DNA of 64,000 bases. It comes from Clostridiaceae bacterium. Lineage in GTDB: Bacteria > Bacillota > Clostridia > Acetivibrionales > DUMB01. Numbering within the stretch: position 1 is the first letter of the stretch; the number at the start of each line of letters is the position of its first letter. Below the pieces are notes generated by a model. It was not told the origin of the DNA and made no database searches. It was given only the letters and a program-made list of their open reading frames with translations. A program made the position numbers and the translations under genes. The stretch covers positions 41,864 to 105,863 of the forward strand of contig DUMB01000017.1 in NCBI GenBank assembly GCA_012840085.1, in the 5' to 3' direction. Of the stretch, positions 1 through 10,366 are shown in pieces.

Positions 1-504
1 GTTCTGGTTCAGGACCATGCTGATTGCGTCTGCTATCTGAAGGGCAGTTCCGCTTGGAGCATCTACTTTTTGATTGTGATGCTTCTCAATAATTTCTATG
101 TCAAATTTGCCTTCTAGAGTCTTTGCAGCTTTCTGAACAAGATCAATCAACAAATTTATCCCAAGGGACATATTTGCTGTGAAAAATATCGGTATATTTA
201 CTGATTCAGTTTTAAGAGCGTCCTTTTGTGCTGATGACAATCCCGTCGTTGCCATTACAAGAGGGATTTTGCGTGAAGTGCAAAATCCCAGGACGCTTTC
301 GAAAGCTGCAGGGCTCGAAAAATCTATTACTACATCAATTTTTTCGCTGCATTCTTCAATGTTTGTAAATACCGGATAATTATTTTTAACAGCGGTTGAA
401 ATATCATAACCTGCCGCAATTCTGCATTCGCTGCTGTTTTCGGCGAGGCGTGTAATAACACGTCCCATTTTGCCGTTACAGCCGCTCAAAAGAATGTTTA
501 TCAT
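1..504 (-). CDS. dapB: 4-hydroxy-tetrahydrodipicolinate reductase, 3' end cut by window edge
   Basis: Reduces hydroxytetrahydrodipicolinate with NAD(P)H in the diaminopimelate/lysine pathway (cytosolic). The 168 visible residues begin MINILLSGCNGKMG, a Rossmann nucleotide-binding start with the GxxGxMG pattern at about residues 8-14. The family signature EKHHNQKVDAPSGTA lies at residues 140-154, with the paired histidines and the lysine expected for catalysis. The frame stays open to base 1, so roughly the last third of the protein is outside the window. ATG at 504 follows an AGGGTG ribosome site. It is the third gene after asd and dapA in the same direction, 96 bases from dapA. Identification is firm; only the C-terminus is unseen. 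Confidence 0.95.
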   Translation of the reverse strand, partial: MINILLSGCNGKMGRVITRLAENSSECRIAAGYDISTAVKNNYPVFTNIEECSEKIDVVIDFSSPAAFESVLGFCTSRKIPLVMATTGLSSAQKDALKTESVNIPIFFTANMSLGINLLIDLVQKAAKTLEGKFDIEIIEKHHNQKVDAPSGTALQIADAISMVLNQN

Positions 505-600
505 TTGAAAACACACCCTATCTAAAATTATATTTCTTTAGTATAACAACTTTGTATATCAACTTATATATCATCTTTATATATCAACTTTATATAAATT

Positions 601-1479
601 TTAGATCAAGCCGTAATCCTGCATAGCCTTTCTTAGTATCTCCAGATTTTTTTCACTCATGTCTACCAGTGGCATTCGGCATTTGCCTACATTCATTCCC
701 ATAAGATTCATTGCTGCCTTCACCGGTATTGGGTTTACTTCAATAAACAGGGCTTTTATAAGGTTCAAAGTCTTTAGCTGTATCTGTCTGCTTCCTTCTA
801 TGTCACCTTCCATGAATTTTGCAACAAGATCATGAGTATCTTTAGGTATTATGTTTGCCATTACAGATATAACACCTTTTCCTCCAAGAGCCAGGAGAGG
901 AAGCACGTTTGCATCTTCACCGGAATACACTGTAAAATCACTGCCACACAGGTTGATAATTTCACCTACCTGTGAGAGATTGCATTCTTTGACAGCAACA
1001 ATGTTTTCAATCTCTGACAGAGCCTTCATGGTGTCAGGATTAATGTTCAGGCTTGTTCTTGAGGGAACATTATAAAGTACAACAGGAATTTTAATACTTT
1101 CTGCAATAGCCTTAAAATGTTCGTATAATCCCTTTTGTGTAGTTTTATTGTAGTAAGGGGTAACGCTTAGCACAGCATCTGCACCAACATCTTCGGCTTC
1201 CTTGCTTAACTTAATTGCATGCCTTGTATCATTGCTGCCGGCGCCTGCAATTACAGGCACTCTTTTATTAACTTTTTCCACAGTAAATTTAATTACGGAA
1301 ATATGTTCTTCGTCAGGCATGGTAGATGCCTCGCCGGTAGTACCGCATGCTATTATACAGTCAGTTCCTTCTTTTATCTGAAATTCTATAAGCTCTTCAA
1401 GTTTTTCATAGTCAACATGGTCGTCTTTGAAGGGTGTTACGATTGCTACACCTGAGCCTGTAAATATAGGTTTTCTCAT
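601..1479 (-). CDS. dapA: 4-hydroxy-tetrahydrodipicolinate synthase
   Basis: Condenses pyruvate with aspartate semialdehyde, the first committed step to diaminopimelate and lysine. The 292-residue length is typical for this TIM-barrel aldolase family. Visible family residues are the GTTGE motif (Thr47-Thr48), Tyr136 in LYNVPSRT, and the Schiff-base lysine Lys164 in VAVKEC. The start ATG at 1479 is preceded by AGAGGTG, only 22 bases after asd ends, so asd, dapA and dapB are read as one operon. Control is expected through the lysine riboswitch upstream of asd. Nothing is missing or truncated. Confidence 0.97.
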   Translation of the reverse strand: MRKPIFTGSGVAIVTPFKDDHVDYEKLEELIEFQIKEGTDCIIACGTTGEASTMPDEEHISVIKFTVEKVNKRVPVIAGAGSNDTRHAIKLSKEAEDVGADAVLSVTPYYNKTTQKGLYEHFKAIAESIKIPVVLYNVPSRTSLNINPDTMKALSEIENIVAVKECNLSQVGEIINLCGSDFTVYSGEDANVLPLLALGGKGVISVMANIIPKDTHDLVAKFMEGDIEGSRQIQLKTLNLIKALFIEVNPIPVKAAMNLMGMNVGKCRMPLVDMSEKNLEILRKAMQDYGLI

Positions 1480-1501
1480 GAAAACAGCACCTCTTTCTTA
1501 A

Positions 1502-2500
1502 TTATTCGTTCCACCACTTAACCAATTCTTCTGCAATCTGAACGGCGTTTGTAGCTGCACCTTTTCTGATATTGTCTGCTACAACCCACAGGTTAACGCC
1601 GCTTTCTACACTTTCATCGCGTCTTATACGGCCAACAAAAGTCTCATCCCTGCCTGATACGTTTATTGGCATTGGGTATACATTATTTTCAGGATCATCC
1701 TGAACGACAACACCTGGTGCGTTTTTGAGTGTTTCTTTCAGCTCGTCAAGGTCGAACTGTTTTTCAAATTCGAGGTTTATTGATTCACTGTGGCCGTTAA
1801 ATACAGGAACCCTTACAGTAGTTGCAGTTATTCTGAGATCGGGTACACCAAGTATTTTTCTTGTTTCATTTATCATTTTGACTTCTTCCTTTGTATATCC
1901 ATTAGGAAGGAATGAGTCAATATGAGGCAGGCAGTTGCCTGCAATAGGATGCGGGAATTTCTGAGGCGGAGCGCCCTTCAGGCCTTCTTCAAGGTCCTTG
2001 TAACCTTTCATTCCTGCGCCGGATACTGCCTGATAAGTAGAATAAACAATTCTCTTTACAGTGTACTTATCATGTAATGGCTTAATTGCAACAACAGCCT
2101 GGATTGTGGAGCAGTTAGGATTTGCAATAATACCATTATGCTTTCTTACCTCCTGAGGGTTGACTTCAGGTACAACAAGAGGAACTTTCGGGTCCATTCT
2201 CCATGCACTGCTGTTGTCAACTACAACGCATCCTTTGGAAGCTGCGATTGGTGCAAATTTTTCGCTTGCTGATGCTCCTGCTGAGAAGAGTGCGATATCT
2301 ATTTTTCTGTCAAAAGAATTTTCATTAAGTTCTTCTACTGTATATTCCTGACCTTTAAAACTTATTTTTGAACCTGCTGATCTACTGGAGGCGAAGAAAT
2401 AGATATTTTCAATAGGAAGATTCCTTTCCTCCAATACCTTGATAAAAGTTCTACCAACCATGCCCGTTGCACCAACGATAGCAATGTTTACTTTTTTCAT
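1502..2500 (-). CDS. asd: Aspartate-semialdehyde dehydrogenase
   Basis: NADP-dependent conversion of aspartyl phosphate to aspartate semialdehyde, feeding lysine, threonine and methionine synthesis. The N-terminus carries the nucleotide-binding GATGMVG (residues 10-16) and the active-site cysteine is Cys130 in ANPNCST. The product is 332 residues, normal for the bacterial family. The frame extends upstream to a TTG at 2515, but the ATG at 2500 sits 8 bases after GGAGG and starts with the expected MKKVNIAIVG, so that start is chosen. It is first in the asd-dapA-dapB operon and lies downstream of a lysine riboswitch and terminator on the same strand. Confidence 0.97.
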   Translation of the reverse strand: MKKVNIAIVGATGMVGRTFIKVLEERNLPIENIYFFASSRSAGSKISFKGQEYTVEELNENSFDRKIDIALFSAGASASEKFAPIAASKGCVVVDNSSAWRMDPKVPLVVPEVNPQEVRKHNGIIANPNCSTIQAVVAIKPLHDKYTVKRIVYSTYQAVSGAGMKGYKDLEEGLKGAPPQKFPHPIAGNCLPHIDSFLPNGYTKEEVKMINETRKILGVPDLRITATTVRVPVFNGHSESINLEFEKQFDLDELKETLKNAPGVVVQDDPENNVYPMPINVSGRDETFVGRIRRDESVESGVNLWVVADNIRKGAATNAVQIAEELVKWWNE

Positions 2501-2636
2501 AAAAAATACCTCCAATTCATCATATTAAATAATATTCAGTATTTAGCATTAATTGTAATAAAGAATTTACAATGAGAAATCAGATCGTAAATTTTTTATC
2601 ACTATATATTATTATAGAAAGCGTTTCATTCATAAT

Positions 2637-2661
2637 AAAAAAGCTGGCAAGGAGTACCAGC
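2637..2661 (-). terminator. Riboswitch-controlled intrinsic terminator upstream of asd
   Basis: Read on the minus strand, a 7-bp stem (GCTGGTA / TGCCAGC, with one G-T pair) and a 5-base loop are followed directly by six T residues. It sits between the lysine aptamer and asd, the position expected of the expression platform. Lysine binding would favour this terminator. Confidence 0.85.
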
Positions 2662-2704
2662 AGTTCTTTGCGAGAAAACATAAATATAGTTTTACTTGCT
2701 TATT

Positions 2705-2880
2705 GAACCGATAGCTCTCCACCATGTAAACAATGATGACAGTTGCATAGTTATTCACTATACAACCAGGATGAATTCCGTGGGAGAATGCATCCTTCGG
2801 CGCTTTCCCCTTTCAGACCACGTCATAAGACCCCAAATCCTCGATGGCCCTACTGATGAAAAACGCTCCTCTATCGCTCT
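2705..2880 (-). promoter_or_regulatory. Lysine riboswitch (L-box) aptamer
   Basis: On the minus strand the conserved L-box segments appear in order: GATAGAGGAGCG, ATCAGTAG, CTGAAAGGGGAAAGCGCCGAAG, ACTGTCA, and GGAGAGCTATC. The outer helix P1 closes as CGATAG (2871-2876) with CTATCG (2709-2714). The length of about 170 bases and the position before asd-dapA-dapB fit a lysine-sensing leader. The family is well established in Firmicutes. What I see is the conserved core; ligand binding is inferred. Confidence 0.92.
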
Positions 2881-2893
2881 CTATATTGATTTT

Positions 2894-2922
2894 ATAATAA
2901 CATTCAACAGATGTATTGTCAA
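2894..2922 (-). promoter_or_regulatory. Sigma-A-type promoter for the lysine operon leader
   Basis: On the minus strand TTGACA (2922-2917) and TATTAT (2899-2894) are separated by exactly 17 bases. Transcription would start just before the lysine aptamer. Confidence 0.75.
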
Positions 2923-2970
2923 TTACTTTAAGCTAAAGCAGTTTTTTGTTATCAGCCTATGTTATTCAAA

Positions 2971-3046
2971 CTCTATAATACTGTCTATACTTTATAATAT
3001 TGTCTATACTCTATAATACTATCCATGTTCTATAATACTATCCGGA
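2971..3046. repeat. Four tandem 19-bp repeats, each containing TATAAT
   Basis: Four head-to-tail imperfect copies of CTCTATAATACTGTCTATA occupy 2971-2989, 2990-3008, 3009-3027 and 3028-3046. Each carries TATAAT or TATAATA. They lie in the spacer between the divergent lysine operon and the SpoIID-like gene. No protein is encoded here. Confidence 0.85.
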
Positions 3047-3288
3047 CCCTATATGAAATATTTTCTATATCTATAATAATATTTTAACTGCACTTTATAT
3101 TATGCACTTCTGAAGTTAATGCGAAAGTGAAAATTATAAAGCTCTTGTTACAGTATTGTTAAATTTAAAGCAGCCCAGGAGGAAGATATTGCTTTTTGTC
3201 GAATATGAGATGTATTATGTAGAAACAGTCATATTTTATTGAAAAAATACTGACAAGGATAATTACAAAAGAGGAGTTGTAGATTAAA

Positions 3289-4971
3289 ATGAAGAGGGTA
3301 CTGAGGATAAGTGTTTTGGCAGTTGCCATTGTTTTGATTATGGTGTGGAACATGGCAGGGGGAATGTTGGCTGAGGCTGCCACAAGTCTTCCTGAATACG
3401 TGAGAATCGGTCTGTATTTCGAAGATACGAATTCCAACATTAAAGCAGTTAGTAGTTTTAATGTCAGTGCAGATAAAGGTTTGCTGCTTGGTATTTATAT
3501 TGATAATAAATTCAGCCCGCTAATTGAGGAAATGTCCCCAAATGCTGTTACTGTAAGAAAGGACGGCTATTTTGTAAAAAATAACGGTGGACTTTCCGAA
3601 TACAATCCTAATAGCGAAAAGATTCCTGAAGGAGAGAAGATTGGCCCATATCATATAAAAATAGGTGAGACTTATCCGGACTATAAATCTCTTGTTACAC
3701 AAATTAATGCTGTGAAGGAAAAGGGTATTGATGCATATCCTGTCTATGCGGACTCCTGGCAGATGTGGACCGGTTTTTATACTGATCAGGATGCGGCAAC
3801 AAAATATATTGAGAACACAATTAAGGGTACGCTTGGTGATGGCAGTTATACCGTTGTTCAGCCGTCTGCCAGCAGAATAACGGTGCTAAGAAGCGATAAT
3901 AAAGTGGCTTTCATATTCGGCAGTGAGAAAGGTTTGTTACATATAAAGCCAAGGGAAGAAAACAATCCGTATATTTTACGCCTGGACGGAGTACCGTACA
4001 GAGGCTCTCTTGAAGTCAGAAGAATAGCGGGAAGCGACATGACCGTTATTAATGTGCTTACGCTTCAAGAATACCTATATGGGGTCGTTCCATATGAAAT
4101 AGAAGCAAGTTCACACATTGAGGCGTTGAAAGCACAGGCTGTTGCCGCAAGAACATACACTCTGAATAATCTGAAAAAACACGGCAAACACGGATTTGAC
4201 CTTTGCCCGACAACATCCTGCCAGGTATACAGAGGCTACTCAGGTGAAGCAGAAAGCACAAACAGAGCTGTCGATGAAACAAATGGCAAAGTTGTCATGT
4301 ATGAAGGAAAACCTGCACAGGTATTCTACTTTAGTTCCAGCGGTGGCAGAACTGAGGACGTAAAAAATGTTTGGGGCAGCGATATTCCATATTTGAAAAG
4401 CGTTGAAGACAAATATGAATCAGGGAAATCAAGATATTACAACTGGGAATCTGTATATACCGCTCAGGACTTAAAGCATATTCTGATTGGCATGAATAAT
4501 GATGTCGGTGACATATTAAGCATTAATATCACTAAATTGTCTGATGCAGGCCGGGTAACCGAGCTTGTAATAAAAGGCACAAAGGGTGAGTGTACTTTTG
4601 TCAGGGAGGCCTGCAGATACAAATTTAATCAATTGAGAAGCCAATGGTATAGAATAACGACAGATGCAGATGTGACGATAGCACTGTCGGGTTCACAACA
4701 AACAAAGACTACTTTGGGAAATGTGAAAGTTATGACTTCACAGGGAGCTAAAACTTTGAATTTGAATCAGAAACAAGTAACGGTTAAGGGTTCCGGCGGA
4801 AAGACTTACACTGTTCCTGTCGTGCCTACAAAATACATTTTTACCGGAAAAGGATGGGGACACGCTGTGGGTATGAGCCAGGAGGGGGCAAAGGGAATGG
4901 CCCTGGCCGGTTTTAAATATGATGAAATACTTATGCATTATTTTACGGGAACTAAAGTAGAACAGTTGTAA
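3289..4971 (+). CDS. SpoIID/LytB-domain secreted protein
   Basis: A 560-residue exported protein with a signal-peptide-like hydrophobic start (residues 1-31, ending near AEAAT). Residues about 130-190 resemble a SPOR-type peptidoglycan-binding fold (weak call). The SpoIID domain starts near residue 250, with LQEYLYGVVPYEIE, ALKAQAVAARTY, and a C-terminal GWGHAVGMSQEGA motif. In SpoIID the glutamate of the VxxxE segment (here Glu270) is the glycan-strand lytic residue, so cell-wall cleavage is the likely role. At 560 residues it is much longer than sporulation SpoIID, suggesting a paralogue rather than spoIID itself. GAGGAG lies about 12 bases before ATG 3289. It stands alone upstream of queA. 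Confidence 0.88.
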   Translation: MKRVLRISVLAVAIVLIMVWNMAGGMLAEAATSLPEYVRIGLYFEDTNSNIKAVSSFNVSADKGLLLGIYIDNKFSPLIEEMSPNAVTVRKDGYFVKNNGGLSEYNPNSEKIPEGEKIGPYHIKIGETYPDYKSLVTQINAVKEKGIDAYPVYADSWQMWTGFYTDQDAATKYIENTIKGTLGDGSYTVVQPSASRITVLRSDNKVAFIFGSEKGLLHIKPREENNPYILRLDGVPYRGSLEVRRIAGSDMTVINVLTLQEYLYGVVPYEIEASSHIEALKAQAVAARTYTLNNLKKHGKHGFDLCPTTSCQVYRGYSGEAESTNRAVDETNGKVVMYEGKPAQVFYFSSSGGRTEDVKNVWGSDIPYLKSVEDKYESGKSRYYNWESVYTAQDLKHILIGMNNDVGDILSINITKLSDAGRVTELVIKGTKGECTFVREACRYKFNQLRSQWYRITTDADVTIALSGSQQTKTTLGNVKVMTSQGAKTLNLNQKQVTVKGSGGKTYTVPVVPTKYIFTGKGWGHAVGMSQEGAKGMALAGFKYDEILMHYFTGTKVEQL

Positions 4972-5055
4972 AATTGGGAAAAATGATGTATTATTTTATT
5001 TTGCGTGGACAAAATTGTAATATGTCGGCAATATTAATTGAAATTTGGTGTTGAT

Positions 5056-6081
5056 ATGAAAGTAAGCGACTTTGATTACTATCTTCCGACAGAATTAATT
5101 GCTCAGGAACCTATTGAGCCGAGAAATATGTCGAGGCTTTTGGTGCTGGACAGGACAAGCGGAAGTATTGAACATAAGATATTTAAAGATATTGTTAACT
5201 ATTTGGAAGAAGGAGACTGTCTGGTATTAAATGATACAAGGGTAATACCTGCAAGGCTCTTAGGAGTACGTGAGGATACCGGCGGAAAAATAGAATTTGT
5301 ACTGTTGAAAAAGATTGATAAAGATACCTGGGAAGTAATATTAAAGCCGGGTAGACGAGCAAAGAAAGGAACCAGGTTTGTCTTTGGAAATGGTGAGCTG
5401 AAAGCTGAAATAATTGATATTGTAGAAGAAGGAAACAGAATTGTAAGGTTTGAGTATGAAGGTATTTTTGATGAAGTACTTGACAGAGTAGGGATTATAC
5501 CGTTACCTCCCTATATAAACAAGAAACTCGATGATAAGGAAAGATACCAGACTGTCTATTCAAGGCATAAGGGCTCGGCAGCTGCTCCTACTGCAGGACT
5601 GCACTTTACCGGTGAGCTGCTGGAGCAGATTAAAGCAAAAGGTGTGAATCTTGTATATGTAACTTTGCATGTTGGACTGGGAACTTTCAGACCGGTAAAG
5701 ACAGAAGAAGTTACTGAGCACACCATGCACTCGGAGTTTTACAGTATAAGTGAAGAAGCGTGTGAGATTATTAACAGAACAAAAGCAGCATCAAAAAGGG
5801 TAATAGCAGTAGGAACCACAAGCTGCAGGGTACTTGAAACGGTAAGTGATGAAAATGGTATGGCAAAACCGGGAAAGGGATGGACAGATATATTTATCTA
5901 TCCCGGGTACAGGTTTAAAACTGTTGATGCATTGATTACGAATTTTCATCTTCCCCAGTCAACTTTAATTATGCTTGTCAGCGCTTTTGCCGGCAGGGAG
6001 ATGATCCTTAATGCGTATAATACAGCAGTTAAGGAGAAATACAGGTTTTTTAGCTTCGGGGATGCGATGTTTATTTATTAA
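5056..6081 (+). CDS. queA: S-adenosylmethionine:tRNA ribosyltransferase-isomerase
   Basis: Transfers and isomerises the ribosyl group of SAM onto preQ1 in tRNA to give epoxyqueuosine. Family motifs include the N-terminal [20 protein letters not shown], the central APTAGLHFT, and [13 protein letters not shown]. The frame could open at a TTG at 5038, but ATG 5056 has TTGGTG just upstream and gives the usual start [11 protein letters not shown] and the normal 341 residues. It is followed after 170 bases by tgt, the enzyme acting immediately before it in the same modification pathway. Confidence 0.95.
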   Translation: MKVSDFDYYLPTELIAQEPIEPRNMSRLLVLDRTSGSIEHKIFKDIVNYLEEGDCLVLNDTRVIPARLLGVREDTGGKIEFVLLKKIDKDTWEVILKPGRRAKKGTRFVFGNGELKAEIIDIVEEGNRIVRFEYEGIFDEVLDRVGIIPLPPYINKKLDDKERYQTVYSRHKGSAAAPTAGLHFTGELLEQIKAKGVNLVYVTLHVGLGTFRPVKTEEVTEHTMHSEFYSISEEACEIINRTKAASKRVIAVGTTSCRVLETVSDENGMAKPGKGWTDIFIYPGYRFKTVDALITNFHLPQSTLIMLVSAFAGREMILNAYNTAVKEKYRFFSFGDAMFIY

Positions 6082-6223
6082 TATTTAATTTACTTGTTTT
6101 ATTTTAATATTTAATTTACTGGTTGTGCCAGGTAATGGTTCAGCATTGTGGAGAGTTTTAGAGCAAGTTTTATTGGTTCTTAAGCTTGGAACTACTGTTA
6201 TCGAAATACTGGCACAGATTTAA

Positions 6224-7375
<1,152 letters not shown>

Positions 7376-7575
7376 AAATATATTAACTTGTGATGCTGGC
7401 TAATGAGACGGCACAACAAGTTTAACAAAATTTATATTTAGGCTTCACATAAATTACTGTAAATGTTATTATTATTCTAAGCAATAATTATGTTTTTCAA
7501 TGTCTATGCGGGTTTACAAACCGATTTGTGAACCAACAAAAATACATAAAAAATTCAATATAAGGGAGGATTACT

Positions 7576-7869
7576 ATGGAAGGAAATACAAGCACAGGTA
7601 TGACTATTGGCACAATTCTTTATTTTGTGTTTTTTATAGTCATTATGTACCTCATAATCTTCTTGCCGCAAAAAAGACGTGATAAGAAAGCAAGAGAAAT
7701 GCTCAACTCTTTACAGGTTGGCAATGAAGTTATTACAATAGGCGGAGTTGCTGGAAAGATAATAAATATCAAGGATGACGAAGTTACGATAGAAACCAGT
7801 GTTGAAAAGACTCAGTTGGTATTCAAAAAATGGGCGATCAAAGAAGTAATTAAACCAATTGAAGCATAG
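7576..7869 (+). CDS. yajC: Sec translocon accessory protein YajC
   Basis: A 97-residue single-span membrane protein: a short Gly/Thr-rich start, one membrane segment (about residues 12-32), then a basic QKKRRDKKAREML-type stretch and the beta-rich YajC domain with VGNEVITIGGVAGKI. It associates with SecDF-YidC at the translocon in other bacteria. GGGAGG is 6 bases before the ATG. secDF lies about 4 kb downstream and is separated by the ranthipeptide genes. A strong terminator follows. Confidence 0.93.
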   Translation: MEGNTSTGMTIGTILYFVFFIVIMYLIIFLPQKRRDKKAREMLNSLQVGNEVITIGGVAGKIINIKDDEVTIETSVEKTQLVFKKWAIKEVIKPIEA

Positions 7870-7940
7870 TCTGTTGCGTAATTTTGACCAATCATATTTC
7901 TTAAACAATTTTAAGGAACCAAATATTTATTACAAAATAA

Positions 7941-7968
7941 AACGCTTGTGTTTTCAGGCGTTTTTTTT
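7941..7968 (+). terminator. Intrinsic terminator after yajC
   Basis: An 8-bp stem AACGCTTG / CAGGCGTT with a 6-base loop runs into eight T residues. Confidence 0.9.
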
Positions 7969-8073
7969 GTTCTAACTTTGTACCTACCTTAATAGATTTA
8001 TAATGAGATGAGCTGTTGCATGCAAAGTAACAAAGCTTGTCAATAGAAGTTTGGATTTTTAAGGAGGTACGCT

Positions 8074-8505
8074 ATGTCCAGACAGGAGAAAGCCCAATCG
8101 GCTCAGGGTGGAATTAATTTACTTGTAATCGGAAAGGCAATTCTGATTTCATATATCATAACAATACCTGCATTTATCATTTTTGCACTTATACTTGCAA
8201 ACACAGAATTTCCCCATAAGTACATATCGCCGGTGGTGGTAATTACTACGATAATGAGCATTCTCATAGCCGGTTCCATGGTATCCAAAAATGCAAAAAG
8301 CAGGGGATGGCTGTATGGCGCGTTGGTAGGATTCATATATATGTTTGTGCTTTACATTTTAAGCAGTATTATTTTCAGGGATTTTTCCATTGACAGGTAT
8401 GTATTGACGATGACGGCTATAGGAGTGCTGACAGGCACAATAGGCGGAATAATGGGCATAAATGTAAAAAGGGGTTCGCGCAGCAAAGTAAAGTATAAAA
8501 GGTGA
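8074..8505 (+). CDS. TIGR04086-type four-span membrane protein
   Basis: A 143-residue integral membrane protein with four hydrophobic segments at roughly residues 20-42, 52-70, 80-100 and 110-130 and a basic C-terminal tail (SRSKVKYKR). The pattern and the location just before the SCIFF peptide match the TIGR04086 family, whose biochemical role is not known. AAGGAGG precedes the ATG by 7 bases. It may be co-transcribed weakly with what follows, but scfA has its own promoter. Confidence 0.8.
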   Translation: MSRQEKAQSAQGGINLLVIGKAILISYIITIPAFIIFALILANTEFPHKYISPVVVITTIMSILIAGSMVSKNAKSRGWLYGALVGFIYMFVLYILSSIIFRDFSIDRYVLTMTAIGVLTGTIGGIMGINVKRGSRSKVKYKR

Positions 8506-8542
8506 ATATCCCTGATAAACGACCTGATAAACAAAATAATTC

Positions 8543-8571
8543 TTTTCAATCAATAGCACATGTGCTATAAT
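8543..8571 (+). promoter_or_regulatory. Promoter of scfA with a 14-bp palindrome overlapping the -10
   Basis: TTTTCA (8543-8548) and TATAAT (8566-8571) are 17 bases apart. The perfect palindrome TAGCACATGTGCTA fills 8554-8567, covering the spacer and the first two bases of the -10. This is a good candidate operator. A 10-base direct repeat ATACTTCAAG follows at 8570-8590. Confidence 0.6.
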
Positions 8572-8616
8572 ACTTCAAGAATACTTCAAGGAAAATTTTC
8601 GTAGGAGGCATAAAAT

Positions 8617-8757
8617 ATGAAACACATAATAACAATTTCTGGTTCCAATTTAAATAAGAACATAGATAAAAAAGGTTGTGGCGAGTGTCAGACATCCTGT
8701 CAGTCAGCTTGCAAAACTTCATGTACTGTAGCAAACCAGAAATGTGAAAACAATTAA
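8617..8757 (+). CDS. scfA: Six-cysteine (SCIFF) ranthipeptide precursor
   Basis: A 46-residue RiPP precursor. The leader begins MKHIITISGSNLNKN and the core holds six cysteines at residues 21, 24, 28, 32, 36 and 43, spaced among Thr, Ser and Ala. This is the hallmark of the 'six cysteines in forty-five residues' family, nearly universal in Clostridia. The radical SAM partner installs Cys-to-Thr thioether bridges in the studied C. thermocellum peptide (CteA). AGGAGG is 8 bases before the ATG. A perfect hairpin terminator separates it from the maturase gene, so precursor RNA should exceed maturase RNA. The mature product's function is not known. Confidence 0.93.
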   Translation: MKHIITISGSNLNKNIDKKGCGECQTSCQSACKTSCTVANQKCENN

Positions 8758-8836
8758 TAAATATTACATATTTTCCGATAATTATATCAAGATTAGTTAT
8801 TTATAAGTGGCATGACAATTGTAATAACGAAGTAAG

Positions 8837-8865
8837 GGTGAAAAGATCATTCTTTTCACCTTTTT
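8837..8865 (+). terminator. Intrinsic terminator between scfA and scfB
   Basis: A perfect 10-bp stem GGTGAAAAGA / TCTTTTCACC with a TCAT loop is followed by TTTTT. Partial read-through would give more precursor than maturase transcript. Confidence 0.9.
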
Positions 8866-8993
8866 ATTGCAAGACAATATGCAAGACACTAAGGGAATAT
8901 TGCAATAGAGTTGGACAACCGTATATGTCTGTGCTTGTATGGATGTTTGATGCAGAATATATGTTCGAGGTAGAATAGGAGAACAAGAAGGAA

Positions 8994-10352
8994 ATGATTC
9001 ATAAGTTTAGACTTTTCGACACTAATATTGTTGTGGATGTTAACAGCGGTGCCGTCCATGTTTTTGATGATGCGGCATATGATGTTCTGGACTTTTATCA
9101 GAATTACAACAAAGAGCAAATGATTGAAATTCTTTCAGACAAATATGATAGAGTCATAATTGAAGAAGCTATTGGAGAAATTGATGAACTTGTAAAGTCC
9201 GGACAGCTTTTTACAGAGGACGTATACAGGGACTATATTCCCAAATGGAAAAGAAATTATGTTGTTAAAGCATTATGCCTGCATGTGGCACATGATTGCA
9301 ATATGAGGTGCAAGTACTGTTTTGCCTCTACAGGAGATTTCGGATGCGAAAGGACTCTCATGAGTGCCGAGGTTGGAAAAAAGGCTATAGATTTTCTGAT
9401 AAAATCATCAGGCAATAGAAAAAACCTGGAAATTGACTTTTTCGGCGGCGAGCCTTTAATGAACTTTGAGGTGGTAAAGGAAATAATCGGTTACGCAAGA
9501 GAGCGGGAGAAGGAGTCGGGTAAAAATTTCAGATTCACAATTACAACCAATGCCCTTATGCTCAATGAAGAGCATAAAAAATATATTAATGAAAATATTA
9601 GCAATATAGTGCTCAGCATTGACGGGAGGCCTGAAGTTAATGACAATATGCGTACACGAGTGGATGGATCCGGAACATACAAGACTATTTTGCCAAAAAT
9701 AAAGGATATGGCTGAGTCTAGAAACCAGGATGCCTATTATGCCAGAGGAACTTTTACCCGTGCAAATCTTGATTTTTCAAAAGATGTGCTGCATCTTGCA
9801 GATGAGGGATTTAAGCAAATATCTGTTGAACCGGTTGTGCTGGATGAGCAGTCTGAATGGAGTATACGTCCTGAGGATGTAGCTGCCGTTTGCAGTGAAT
9901 ACGAGAAATTAGCGCTGGAATACGTAAGAAGAAGAAAGGAAGGAAAAGGCTTTAACTTTTTCCACTTCATGATTGACCTTGAACAGGGACCTTGTGTTGC
10001 AAAAAGATTATCAGGTTGTGGTTCGGGCTATGAATATCTGGCAGTAAGTCCTGAGGGTGACTTATATCCATGTCATCAGTTTGTAGGAATTGAAAATTTC
10101 AAAATAGGTAATGTTAATAACGGAATAATAAATGAAGATATTGTAAACGCTTTTGCAAATTCCAATATTTACACCAGGAAGGAATGCAGTGAATGCTGGG
10201 CAAGATTTTACTGTAGCGGAGGATGTCCGGCTAATGGTTATAAATTCAATAAAGATATAAACATTCCTTATAAAGTAGGATGTGAACTTGAGAGAAAAAG
10301 AGTGGAATGTGCATTGTGGATAAAAACTCAGCAGTTATTAACCAATAATTGA
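8994..10352 (+). CDS. scfB: Radical SAM SCIFF peptide maturase (thioether-forming)
   Basis: A 452-residue radical SAM/SPASM enzyme that cross-links the neighbouring six-cysteine peptide. An N-terminal recognition-like region (about 1-85) precedes the [4Fe-4S] motif CNMRCKYC (Cys102, Cys106, Cys109). Downstream are FFGGEPLMNF and the SPASM cysteines in CGSGYEYLAVSPEGDLYPCH, CSECWARFYCSGGC and GCELERKRVEC, which hold auxiliary clusters. The layout matches CteB of C. thermocellum. The start ATG 8994 has only AGAAGGAA close by, with AGGAG 12 bases off, so initiation may be modest. The next gene's TTG-reachable frame overlaps the stop, but that gene has its own ATG. Confidence 0.95.
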   Translation: MIHKFRLFDTNIVVDVNSGAVHVFDDAAYDVLDFYQNYNKEQMIEILSDKYDRVIIEEAIGEIDELVKSGQLFTEDVYRDYIPKWKRNYVVKALCLHVAHDCNMRCKYCFASTGDFGCERTLMSAEVGKKAIDFLIKSSGNRKNLEIDFFGGEPLMNFEVVKEIIGYAREREKESGKNFRFTITTNALMLNEEHKKYINENISNIVLSIDGRPEVNDNMRTRVDGSGTYKTILPKIKDMAESRNQDAYYARGTFTRANLDFSKDVLHLADEGFKQISVEPVVLDEQSEWSIRPEDVAAVCSEYEKLALEYVRRRKEGKGFNFFHFMIDLEQGPCVAKRLSGCGSGYEYLAVSPEGDLYPCHQFVGIENFKIGNVNNGIINEDIVNAFANSNIYTRKECSECWARFYCSGGCPANGYKFNKDINIPYKVGCELERKRVECALWIKTQQLLTNN

Positions 10353-10366
10353 GGCAGGAGGTTTTT

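Noticed and set aside
2696..3016. 106-codon open frame on the plus strand
   Set aside because: It lies over the antisense of the lysine riboswitch and the repeat array, has no ribosome site, and its product shows no family features.
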